Below are positions 12,801-25,900 of a DNA stretch of 64,000 nt, piece by piece. The position numbers and the translations under genes are program-made. Every line of letters begins with the position of its first letter. Position 1 is the stretch's first letter. The notes below the pieces were generated by a model, which was not told where the DNA came from, did not search any database, and worked only from the letters and a program-made list of their open reading frames with translations. This DNA is from Daphnia carinata (Eukaryota > Arthropoda > Branchiopoda > Diplostraca > Daphniidae): positions 5,083,357 through 5,147,356 of the forward strand of contig NC_081340.1 of the NCBI RefSeq assembly GCF_022539665.2, in the 5' to 3' direction.

Positions 12801-15800
12801 ATGTCTTGTTGTCTCGTTGCGCTTTATCTTGAAATTCTAAGGAAAAACTCGATTTGATTAGAATAGGTGTGGAGGACAAAGTTCGCCATTTTTTTTCGCA
12901 GCGCGCGCTCATTCACTCGGCGCGCCTCTTTTGTTTTCTCCCTATCTTTTCCTTTTTCACTTGATCAGCTTTTTCCCTCGCTAGATGGTGACACTATCGT
13001 TGCTGCGCGCGTGTTTGGTTGGATGGGGGGAAAAGAAGCATGGCGTAGAGAGAGAGAGGGGAGGGAGAGCAATGTAAAAAGGAAGAAGGCGGCAAAAAAA
13101 AAAAAAAAAAGCGCGGGCTTCTGTGCATGAGAGACCCACTCGCAGTGGAGGTCTGTCCTTCTTGCCAGTCGGACGCTCTAGAATTTGTTCTGTTTCAATT
13201 TCTCTTGTGATCGAATTTCGAATGCAAAACTCGCACAATGTGAACTCGTTTTATTGTGGCACAACCGTTAAAGAAAAAGTGTGGCAGTTAACTTGTCTGC
13301 AAAGTGATTTGGAACGGTGTCGATAACACTCGTGAGCATTGAATGGCTTCCGTATGTGGAGTGACTCGAAATTAACAAAGTCAATCAGGTATCGATGTTT
13401 GTTTTGTATTTTTCAATGATTTAGTCGTATATCTTTTGAAACACTCGAACGAGAATAACTTGATGTTGTTGGCCGTGATGTGTTTTTGAGTTGGGAGAAA
13501 AATGCAGCATCCAAGCCCTCCCCCCCCCCACCTCCCATTGAATTGGCTCTGTATTCTATTTAGAGGCTCTATATTGCACGTCTATAAAAACTAATTTTAG
13601 TACGCGTCTCAGCCCTGTGAAAAGGAAAAAAAAAATTAGAAGAAATCGTAAAACAAAAAAAAGAAAATGCGAAAGCTATCGAGCGGGAAATAACAATACA
13701 AAAAAGGGCCGGGCAAAAAAAAAAAAAGGAAAGAAAAATAGGCGGGAATAATGTTTGCAGTAAACAAGACGACCGGCTGTCGTCGAGATGGTTGAATAGT
13801 TTACTTTGCCTTCACGATGTCATTTCGGATTAAATAGTCTCAGCTGTTTCTTCATTTTATTGCACTCCGTTTACATTTCTCTGCCTATCTGGCAAATGAA
13901 AATGGAATCATAAAAAAAAAAGAAGAGGCTTTGAATACGTTTAAAGAAAAAAGGGATTTTCGGGCCTGTGGCAATCGGCAGTCATTGTTACAGACGACGT
14001 TTTTCAATCCGAGTCAATCTGTTTGCAAAGCCCTTGACATGTCGAAAAAAAAAAATAAAATAAAAGTTTTCTCAACTCTCATTCACACAATCTTTTGTGT
14101 GTTATGAAATGGCGGCGTCTACGTGTGTGTTCGCCTTTTGTTAATGAAGAATCATTTCGTTTGCCACACGAGAAAATCTCGTTGGAAATCAGATGCTCCG
14201 TTTGTCCATTATTGCCAGTTCTTTTTTTTTTTTTTAACGAGGCGATTCAAATGTCACGTCCACATCGTCTCTTGTTATTTTTTTTTTGTTAAAGAATAAC
14301 AACGTCAAAGTAGCTCCTACTTTTCGTCTTCTAAAAACGTTGATTGGCTATTGCCCCGTCCTAATGCTCCATTTTAAAAATTTCTTTTTTTTTTTTCTTC
14401 GAAAAACACAAGAAAAAAATTCCTTTGTTAAAAATCCCCTCTGGAAATGAATATAAACACCCCATAGGAAAATGCTAAACAGCCTTGTAGAAGCTGGAGT
14501 GTTTCTTTAAAACTCCCCCGGATCGTTAGAACTGTTTCTCTCTCCGAATGGTGTCGAGCCCTAATATCGTGTTACGTAGATCAAAAAAGGAGACTTGACT
14601 TTTCGATAGCTGGAGACCATTTTCTCTTGTCTGTTTCATTTGACCATCTTCTTATTCAATTTTTAAAAAACAAAAACAAGAATGTCTTAACCGATTGTGT
14701 ACGCTGTATTTAACAGTGGGTTGGGCCATCGTTACACGTCGGTATAGAATCCCTCATTTGCATAGGGTATCACTATCATTGTCCTGCCGAACATCTTTTT
14801 GATGTTCGATTTTCCCGATTTATTGGGAGGGGGGGGGGAGTCGAGAGGCAGTGCCTCATTCTATTTCCAACACGGTTGAGGTTTAATCTCTTCCCTATTT
14901 CATTTCCCATGCACCGTTAAATCACTTTCAAGCTTGTAAATCAACGGAGACAAAGTCAATGCATTCGAACGTCTTCTCTTTGACCCCGACAATTTCTTTC
15001 CAGGGGTGTTCCTTTTTCAAGGTAGAAAATTTATTTCTATTCTAACAAAAAAAAAAAATGGAGGGAGGGGATGTCATGAGAGTCTATTGAAAAATCCAGC
15101 ATCCTCTTTTTGAGATGTCTGACAAGAGAGCGAGAGAGAATGGAGAAAACAGAGGGAACGTCGTCTCATGTCATAAAAACAGGATGGAAGGGAAAATGTT
15201 TGAAGCTGAGAAGAATAAAAACATTCCATTGGGGTCCAACATTTTCCGTGTTGAAGGATGAGTCTGCATTTGGCCATTGTTTTCCCCTCCACCGCAGCTA
15301 CCTGTACAACTATCCCAACAGGCGTAATTAGCTCTTTCAGTTCGACTACGTGTCGTATATGGTGTGTGTGTGTGTTATCAACATCGACCTTAGCCGGTGG
15401 GAACACGTAGAAATGTTGAATAATGTCACCTTTCATTTTTCTTTTCTTTTCTTGTTTCAACCACTTTGTGGCGAAAAATGTTACTGTTCTCCTTCTTTTG
15501 TGTGTTAAGGACACACCCCCAGCAGTAGGTGAAAGCTGCCAAATACGATTAGTAAAGACAGGAAAAGAGAGAACGGACGTCGTATATATATTTACGTCGT
15601 TTATATTTTTCGAAATAGTTGTTGCAAGGCAGAAGGTATGACTTGTGCACGTTCCGTGTACACACACATATGGTCAGCCCGGAGGTAGAGGGGGAAGAGG
15701 GACGTCCAAAACAAATAAAAGGAATATATATATATATATACACACGGACTATGAAAAACTATGGTGAGAGAGAGAGAGAGTGAGAAAACCAATAGTCCCT

Positions 15801-18800
15801 TTTTCTGTATGGTCATTTGTTATTGAAGGGTTCTCGCGCCCCTCAGCAATTCTTTTTTTTTTTTTCCTCCACTGTCTCAAGAATGTAGAAAGGTTTCTGT
15901 GTAGGCTTTTCGTGACGGGAAACAAATGCACCGTGTTTGCATTTTTGTTGGCTATCGTGACGATGCTCTGTTTATTAAACGCATTTTTTTCTTGTGTGTG
16001 TGTGTGTGTGTGTCTGTGCTCTTGACCAGGCTCCTGTCCAGGGGTCTTCAATTTTATGGTGATGAAGGTAGCCGGCGCGCTAGGCGCTGGACTGGTAGTT
16101 AGGTTTATTTAAAGTAAATATACAATCTAAACTGCGTGTGGGCTCCGGTGTTGTTAAATAAAGAAAAAAAAAATTGGTTTTTGCCAAGGTAATCTTTTAA
16201 AAATCAAGATGACGGTTCATTTTTTTTTTTTTCTTCTTTCTGTTCCACATCAATTGCGATGACCTTGCGGTTGGCTACGATTCAAAAATGTTCCCGCGCA
16301 CATTCTCTTTTTTCTGGTCAATTTTCGGTTATGATCGGACAAACTTCAACACCGACAGTTTCCGGTTTGGCGTGAGGGGCGTGGCGGGGATGGACATTTG
16401 TATTGTGCCACTTCTATTTATCCGGATGTCATGTCCACGTCACGAACAGAAACGGGAAGTGCAATGTGTATTTAGTAGACCGTACGTTTTGGGCCAGGAG
16501 GGGGGATTTTTCTCTTTCAGTTTTCATTTTTACCCTCAACTGGACTTGAAATGGCCGAGTTTCCGCATTGACGTGAAGGACGTTCAGGAGTGCCCAACCA
16601 CATGCGCTTTCGTCCACAAAAACAGCTGGCAACTCCATCACGTGATGTTTATTATTAGTTTTCAGACTTTTTTATTTTTCTTCAAGAAAATTCCGTTTTG
16701 CTCCGGACAGTTAAAAACAAAAATTGTTTTCTTTTTAATTGATTGGACAGATTCACCTCTTAAAACATTTCAAGAGGCTCAATTAAAAATAGCTCAACAA
16801 TTTTTGTTTTAAAGCCTTAGCAAAAAAAAAAAAACAAAGTTGGAAATGTGTCAGTTTTTAATATGAAAACTTGCGAGATCGTTACGTAGGCTCCTTATCT
16901 AATCGTTTCAATGTCCAGAGGTTCTCGCTAATGTTTTCGTTCCAGTTTTCTAATTTCTTTTTTTCTCTCTCTTTCTCTCTCTCCTTGTAACTGGATCTCA
17001 ATTAGCAGTAGATAATTCGATTGAAAGAAATGGTCCGAGCTCCCGCTGAGATTACAACGAAAAAGAAACTTCATTTTCGTTTTTTCCCCCCTTCTTTTAA
17101 TGTTAGATGGAGGCGTGTTTTATTCACTCACTAGAGCAAGATAGAGAGTGCGTGTGATTAGTGGTTTTATACACACGTTAATGATTGCAGGACCTCTTTT
17201 GCCAAAACTTTTTTTCTTTCTTGGCTTCTTGTCCGCGTCCTTTTTTTTTCGTGCGACGTCATTTTTTATAGCGTGTTTTTTTTATCGTTGTTTTTCCCCC
17301 TGCCATTAGTTGTTTTTTCTTTTTCTTTGGTACAATTGATTTGTTTTATTTTTAAAGACCAACCTTGTGCGACGCTGCGCAATTGGACCCATCCTGAATT
17401 TTTTAATGGCTCCCAAGAACAACAACGAAAAAAAAAACGTACCATTCTCACGTATCAAAGAATAAAAGGGAATGTCGCAATTTCGCTTGAAAGTTGTTGC
17501 ATTTGAATCGAAAATTTATTCTAATGAAATTCAAAAGTTTCGAACGTCCAACTCTCGGGAGTTTTTTAATTTAGTTTTTTTTTTTGTTGTTGTTGTTGAA
17601 TGGATTTAAATTAGGGTTTCCAATTGAACTAGAACATCGAAACAGGTCTGTTGAAAATACGTTTCCAAAATATTTTATGCCAAGAGAAGCTCTGAGGTTG
17701 CACAACAAAATGGAATAGCCCCCTTTTTGTTTTTGGGCTCTGAACGGACGTTGATAGATTCATCGGCGCTTTTTGTTTTGTTTTCTTATGTTTGTTTGTT
17801 GTATTTCTTGGCGTGAGCAACTATTCCATCTCTCGTTGATCGGGGGGAAGGGAAATCACATAACTGTTGTATATGAGCTCCCCCCCCCCCTTTTTTTACG
17901 TATATTTCTGATTACAGTTTTTTTTTTTCTTGTTGGCCGATTGATTGATTGGATGGTAGGGGGGGGAAGGCTGTTTTTATTCCCCCTTTCATTTTCTCTC
18001 CTTATTTTATTTTATTTTTTTTTTCGCTGACTGGATTCCCCTTGATCGAGTTGGGTGGTTAGAAGAAAGGAACAGGTCTGATGTCAGCAGTCACGAATTG
18101 CCTCGTTCGTGTGGGCTTTAATATCAATTGAACCCGCAATTTTGCTATGCAAACGGAAAAACAAATGGTACACACTACATTGTACGGTTACTATTTCACG
18201 TCTATTTCGTTTTGTTTGTGGCGTGCGTCTTTGTGGGCGGTTTTTTCCCCCCCCTCCTCGAGTAGGATCGAGTGACGCGACATTCGGTCACTTCAGTCCA
18301 CCCGGATGACCGTCTTAAATGACGTTTCACTTGTAACGTTCTTTGACCTCAATCCTCCGTTAAAGCGAAAACCTGATGCTGCATTTTTTGCGTCTCTTTA
18401 TTGTCTAAACGATAGAAAGATGATTTATTCGTTTCAAATATTTTTTTACAACATCACGGCCGTTGTTTGATTGGCCCCAAGTTATTCTCGCGCGAAACGT
18501 TCGTGACTTGGCTGTTATCTGACATCATTTTTGTTCATTTTTTTAAACAATATTTTTGTCCCTCCACATCATTTTTCGAAAAAACAAAAACAAAAAACAA
18601 CAACAACATAAAAATGAAAAGAAAAATGGCGTCGATGGATGACGTTGAACTGCGCGAGACGGTGGAATCCATCTTGGGCCAAGGGATCCGCATGCTGGAC
18701 GTTGAGAAGAAGACGAGCTACAAATCGGAAGAGGTGCTGCTCATCAACGGCGTGGCCGTGCCGCTGGTGGGCGCCGACGGGGACATCATCCGTCAAGCGC

Positions 18801-19928
18801 TACTCAGCGGCCAGGTGCCGCCTTCGGACGTCCTCAACTCGCTACTCATCTCTGCCGGCATCTGGCGCCACCCGGTCCGTCTCCAGACGGAATTAACCGT
18901 CAAACATACGACTCTCAATCGCGACGCCATCACCGTCTCGCGCAACGGGCGCGTCGTCGACGAGCGGCTCAAAGAGACCAAAGAGGAGGATCTCCTCCAC
19001 AAAACGTCAACGGAAGTCTGGAGGGCCGTGGCCGGACCTGACTCGATGACAGACAAGCTCTTCCAGCCAGACCCCAGGGCTTCTTCTTCGCCCGCCAATG
19101 AACTTCCGACCGAAGCCACTCGCAAACAAGATGAAAAATCTGACATCCGATTCCCTTCGGATGTCGATACTGCAGATGAGGAAACGACCAGTCCATCTCC
19201 AACTGTAAGAACCTCTCGCGCCTGTGTCTTATGTACATCCAGACAGGGAGATGAGGGGGGGGGAGGGAGGGGGGGGGAATCCGTCTAATGCATTCGTAGA
19301 AGTCGGACGGGACTGATAAAGAAAACCTGGAGGGGGATTATTGGATCTATTTTCCGTGTTATAACGAACGAGTTGATTAATAGGAAAGTGAGAGAGAGAG
19401 GGAAAAAAAGAGCTACTACACCCAAGATGGAGGAGGGGGGGGATTTTTATCGATTGGGTTGCAGACAAATTCTGACTCATCGAATGACTCAGAATCCGTG
19501 TGGACACCGGTACGTCATCTATTCGGCTGCAACAAAAGAATAGGGAATTCGAGTGTGGGGGGGGGGGGGGAGGAAGTAGTTTGAAGAGAGGCTTTTTTGA
19601 AACATTCTTTTTTGTGTGTGTCTTGCCCCCTACTATTTGATGAGCGGCGTAAAGGGGGAGAGCAAAAATGAACGGATAAACGCGTTGCGGATCGATCGGC
19701 ACGTGCTCGTTTTCATCTCATTATGTACGTGAGATCCGGAGGAAACAGCTGCGCGAAATAGGACAAAGTTGTACGCGGATTCACGTAGGCGGACGAAGTT
19801 TAAAGTCGTAAGATGGAAGAGCATTTTTTATTTGATCGCAGCACCATCTCATATCGTATGCAGCTGCAATTTTCTGGCCCATTCTTCCGGCTCTACTTGG
19901 AAATTGCTTCACAAGTTTTTCGTGGGCG

Positions 19929-19963
<35 letters not shown>

Positions 19964-22900
19964 TTTTTTTTGGGTTCCCGTCTGCTTTAAGAACTTTAGC
20001 AGACCGTACTGCGCAGTCAGACAAAATAGCGGATGAAAAAAATTCAGCGATGCGGGAATAGCGATGACAGACGGAATATTTCAGACTCGTTTGTTGCTGT
20101 TTTTTCTATTCCTCTTTTGCGCGTTGAAATTGAACATTTTTCGAGAGGTTCGAATTTCAAAGTGAACCACTCAAAAACGAACGTTGCGCAGTTTTTATTA
20201 GATTTGTTTGTTTTTTTTTTTTGTTTTTTTATTTTCTTTCGGTGTTGGTCTTTTGTTGGCATTGGAGGCTGGTTGAATTTGGTTTTTTTCTTCTTTTTTC
20301 TTCTTTTTTTTTGCTTACTGGCCAATTTGTGTCGACTCTCGAAAATAGAACGGCGGGCGTCTAACGGTAGCACACGCGTGCCGCAATTTACGGCATGTGC
20401 GGTTCTGTATACATAGAGAAGCGGTGCGTCTATGGCAAGATGGCATTCCCTCCGCTTGATGGCTTGTGTCTCGTAGTATGTAGTAGACTATGAGTCATCC
20501 CCGTGTGTGTGTCTGTAGTAATCGGGAACGGTGATTTCTCACGACAGACGCGTGTAAGGTTGTTGTCGATGTTGACCGATAGATGGAACTCTTTTTAAAA
20601 ACGCTGTGGTAGGTGTGGAAAGAGCGCGCGGAACGCCATCGGGAGCCTTTTTTTTGGGGGGGGGGAGGGGTGCTTCCGCTTGGGTTTTTGATGTTCACGC
20701 TCCTTCTTTTGAAGACGCCGTTAATTACGTACGGCACACAGAAACCGATGGAGCAATTTCCTCTACACTTTTTGATCTTCGGATTTTTAATGAGAGCGGG
20801 GGCACATTTACGCTGAGTCAACAGATGTTTTGTTTTTTTCCGCTTTTTTCTTTGGTAAAGTAGTTTTTGATTTCGATGTTCTTTTAGTTTTTGTCTCTCC
20901 TCTTCCTTATCTGGAGTGCGGCGAGACTTTCTGGCGGCCGCTAGCGTGATTGACTAAGCGTACCCGCATTCTCTCCTCCTTAATAGAGTGTAGTCAACGT
21001 AGACAGGAAAAAAAAAGAAGAAATGGACGAATTGGATTTTCTTTTTAAACAAAACAAAATAAAAATAGAACCGGTTTTTTTTTTGTTGTTTGTTTGTTTA
21101 TTATGGTTAGATTTATGTGATGAACACGCCGTTCAGACGACTTATCCCGTGGCATCCTCTTATTTGTTTCGCTTGTAATCACATTTTTCATCATTGGCAA
21201 AGGATTTTCCTTTTTTGAAATCCCGCCTCGAACGGTTCATTTAAATTCGACGGTTGGTCAGACTCGCTGTTTGTTTGGAACAAAGGCAGACAATCAGAAA
21301 ATGTCGGGACGAAACGAGGCCAACTCCTCGATTTAATTGGGTCAATATGTAGGAGAGTGGCTGGTGGCTCTGATCCAATGCCTTTTTTTTTTTTATAATG
21401 TATTTCCGACCACTATCCGAAATCCACGCCATGAGAATCTCTTAAGTGCTTTATTTTTTTTCCTTCAACTTGATTTTTTTTTTTAGACGACCGGTCTGCT
21501 TTATGTGAACGTATTTTTCTTTTGTCACATTTGTGACTCATTGCTTATTTTTAAAAATTATTCGGGCAACGCCCCAGGCCCAAATGATAAAGCCGTTTTT
21601 TCAATAATGTCAAAAAATGTGGTGGGTAGATGAATAGCCAAACAAACAAAAAAAAAACTGGTTGATTTTTTTTTTTTTCGGATTTGAATTTGCATTTGAT
21701 CAATGCCTAGATCACATGCATGATCCCTAATGTGTTACTGAAACGTCAGAGTGTGTGAGAGCCTGTTTTTTTTTTTTTATTCCGAGGGTGGAACAATCTG
21801 GACTTCAGTGTGTGTCGAATTTGACGGATCGATGGAGGAAGAAACGTGACATCGAACGAACGGGGAGAGGGGGGGGGGGAGAAAAAAAGTGAATGTTCCG
21901 CACCTAATCAAAATTGTATGTAGCGAAAAAAAAAAAAAAAAGAAAAATAATTTACACAAGCTGTGAGCCACTTCCAGTTCAGGATATCACGGCGGCAAAA
22001 CTGTTCGGAATTTAAAAATGTTCGTGTGTTTTTTAGGGTTATTATTTTTTTCACACGAACCTCGGATTATTTGCATAAAGCGAGTAAGCAATTCTATTCC
22101 GCCGGATGACGACAATAGGGGGAGGGGCGGAGCTTTTTCTACCGATTTTTGCTTCCACTGTTTCCGAATGGAAATCAACACGATTTCTAGTCACGAGCAG
22201 AATGAACATGTTTCCCATGAATTTCTTTACATTTTTTTTCTTATTCCTTTTTCTTTTTTTTTTTTTCTTAAGAAAGAAGCCATTGACCAATAATAACGCA
22301 TGACCAGCGTTTATTGATCGTTAAATTCATTAGGTTCGCATCCATAAATCTAAAATGACGGTCTTTTAATTATTATTACTTTCGGTTTTTCGGCCTTCCG
22401 ATTTGTGCAGCCATCTAGTGTCTAATATTGGACGTTTGTCACGCTCTACTCACGCGTTCATTTTCGTCCGTTTGTTACGATAAAATTGTTGCTTGAGGCC
22501 ATCTACCGGTCGTTGGTAGTATCATTTGATTAGGCCATCAAACGTTTTTATTTTTGGGAACCCCTAAATGCAGTAACTCTTTTCGAACGCGGCAGGGAAT
22601 GAAAAAAAAAAAAACGACAGCAACAATTTGGAGGTGATGAGAAATAATCTTCATTTTTCCACGTTTCCGAAAGGCCTGCTCCAACCGATAGCATCGGAAA
22701 AGCAATTCTATTGTTTCTATCCATGTTCTATCGGCTCATTCATAAAGAGAAAACGCTCAGACAGGGTAAAGATAAGCTATGTAGCATAACCTACAAACTC
22801 TCAATCCCGTGAGGGGGGACGGGGTTACGTGTTGTTGTTTCGTTTTTTGTTTTTTTTTCCCAGCGTGACAGAAGGCAACAACAAGTTCAGGGGGCTTAGG

Positions 22901-25900
22901 GAAAACACGAATATTCGTGCGCTTCCAAAAACCCTATCGATCAATCGTCTCCTAATTGCCTGTCGGCCATCCCTGCGCTCTCTCAATCAGCAAAGAGTTA
23001 ACGAGAGGAGTGAAAATTAACATTCTCTCAATGTCTCTGCTGCCATCTTCTACCGCCTCCAAATTTCTTTCCCAATCTCTCCACCCTTTTCTTCTTTTTT
23101 TTTTATCTCGATTGCCTCGACATATTTATCGCGTTGATTTTGTTTTCTGAAACAGAGTTAAAGACAAATTTGGTTTTAAAAAGAACGAGCCTTCCACCAC
23201 CTTTTGAGCTCACACTTCTTTTTTTTTTTTTTTTATCTTCTCGCCACACGAAAAAAAATATAACTGGATGATAACCAAATTTTTTGTTGGAAACAGTTCA
23301 ATGTATTTATTCAGACAATCTGTTTTAAACTGATTCTATTTGTTTTGATTTTCGATTAAATTCTAAAATAAGATTTTTTTTTTTTTTTTTTCTTGAGTTT
23401 AGCCTTCGATATTCGGGACCGTGGCTTCGGAGCTGACACCCAAAGATGGATCTTCTCGCAAGGTAAGAGAAAATGACGATTAAAATTTATTTCTTAAAAA
23501 TAAGACGGTCTTTGCGGCAAAGTTGATTATCAAACAAAACGTCCTCCGACTGTCCTGTTTGGTATGCATGACATTTCTATAAAACATTCGTTGGGACGGG
23601 GAAATCGAAAACAAAATAGACGAGCTAGAAATGAAAAGGGAGAATTCCGACCAGCATCGGCCATTAAAAGAAGCTGCAAATGGTCGAAAGTATTTCTTCT
23701 TTTTTTTATTTTTTTTTTCTTAAAGAAAGCGAAAGGTAAACTACTTAAAATAGCGTAGATTGGACAAACAAAAAAAAGCGCTTAAAAACGAGAGTGGGTT
23801 TATTTCTTTCTCTTTTTTTTTTTTTCCTCTCCGTTCTGGCACAAACGAAAAAGGAGATTCAATAATAAAAAAAGAACGGAGGAATGACTTATCAAAGAAA
23901 GGGGAAGCGGCTAGAAATGCCAAGATATGAAGCCAAAAAAAGAAAAAATCCCAAATGGCTTTAGGAAATCGATCGATGGCTGTTATTATTATAGGATCGG
24001 TTGAGACTCTATAAAAAGCTATTAAGTTGTTGCCGAACCGAAAAAGAAAAAAAAACTGTATACTTTCAGTTGCTCAAAAAACCCAGAAGGCTTTCACCTT
24101 GTTGCATTTGTCCTCCTTTTTATTTATTATTTTTTTTTTTTTACGCTATTTGATGAGGGGCCCCGTTCCGATGAAGGTTGAATTCTCCCTCATTCAAAAC
24201 GTTTCAATCACATCACGTCAAAAGAGTTGGATAAGAATCGCCAGACATTGCGATTGCTGTGTGAACAGTCCACACACAAGAGATACATTTTTTTTTTCTT
24301 TTTTGTTCAATGTTTCTTCTTCGAAAAGAAAAAGTCTCACATCCATGTGCGATGTCAGCAAACCTATTGTATCATTCGAATTTTCTTTTCCCACCCTCCT
24401 CTTCTCCTCCTTTCTGTCGACTGGCCGATTGGATTTCAGTGATGGATGGTTCGTGAAGAGCATCGGCAAGTCACGCTCCTTTTCAGTTATGTCCTAAGAG
24501 GCTCGCGTACGTTCCTCATCCCCCCTGTGCAACATACAAAACAAAAAATCCATTTCCTCTGAAGGCCTACGGATGCAACTGACTGGGCCTTTTTTTTTTT
24601 TTTTTTTTTTCCTCCCCTCTCCTCTCCTCTCGTCTTTTATTTTCTATTGGATGGTTGCGGGATGAATGCTCAATAACGGTTTTTCACCCACAAATCGAAA
24701 GAAATGCCCTCTGTAGACCGTAGATGCTGCGTACCATGTGTCTAATCCGTCTTTTGCCTTTTCTTTTTTTTATAACTACCCCGCAGTTTAGAACACGGTC
24801 CGTCACTAGTAGAGAAATTTCCATTGGAATTATTTGATTTTATGGATTTTTCACTATTGGGCATTTTTTTTTTTTCGTTCTTTCCCCATCGTTTTTATTC
24901 ATATGATTAAATTCAGATTTATCTGCTAGTAGTTTGTAGCTGTCCGATTTTACACAAAAAAAAAAAAATTGTTTGGATGAATAGGATAGAAAATCCCGAT
25001 TTTTCACGGTCCCTTGCTCACGCCCTCTTATTCGTCACACTTGGGCTTTTTTATTTTATTTTATTCATTGAAGGAGAAATGAAGAAACGCTTTTTTTTTA
25101 TAGTTGTCTTTCAAGGTAGGCGGCGATGATGGAGGTAGATTGAAGGGGAATAACAATCAAATTGTTATCTAAATTGTTCAATTTTTGCTCGATCAACACT
25201 TGTTAACATTCCCGCCTCGAAGCTATTTTCTGATTATGGTTCGATTGATGAATGAAATCGATGGTAAAACGCCCTTTCGTTTTGTTCCTTTTTTTTCTAA
25301 AAATAAAAAGGAAAAGAAAAAAAAAAAGGGCATTTTACCTTCTTTTTTCTTAATTGAAAAACTTGTTCCTTAAAATAATCTCGCCGTGTGAAGCGCAACA
25401 ATTAGCAGCGGTGCTCCTCCTCTTTCGTTCCGTGAGAGAGTCAAAATGCTAATCGATCGGCTAGTGGTCGTAATGGGTATTCTCTTTTTTCTTGCCGAGC
25501 CGACATGTTTAAAAAAAACATTCGAAAGAGGGGGGGGGAGAATATTGGAATATCAAATAAAAAATAATGCGGGCTAAACCGTTATTGAATGTTATTATGC
25601 AAAACACCATAGTAAAGGTGGTGGTGTGTCTGGTTTTGAAGAAAGGAAAAAACAAAAATGATTTCAGGTCATCAGGGCGTCATTTTCACTTGGGTGTGTT
25701 TTGTTCCTTAAAAAAAAAAGAAGGTTTTACAAAAATCATCGCGTTCGCTCTCCCAAAAGGTCACACACACACACACTGACACACGTAAAAAAAAAAGCCC
25801 TTCTCAAGTTAAGCTGTTTAAAAAGTGATGACGCGCTTGAGCTCTTTTTTTTTTTTTTTCTTTTCGACTTGGTGAGTTTGTGGACCTGTATCGGCTTTCT

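Noticed and set aside
15074-15667. 197-codon minus-strand open frame
   Set aside because: It is the longest frame outside the real exons, but it has no domain, no coding-like codon pattern and overlapping open frames on the plus strand; AT and homopolymer bias explains it.
16288-16812. 174-codon plus-strand open frame
   Set aside because: Phe-rich from T runs, without a domain or splice support.
24027-24497. 156-codon plus-strand open frame
   Set aside because: Low-complexity Phe/Ser/Leu content from T-rich DNA and overlapping minus frames.
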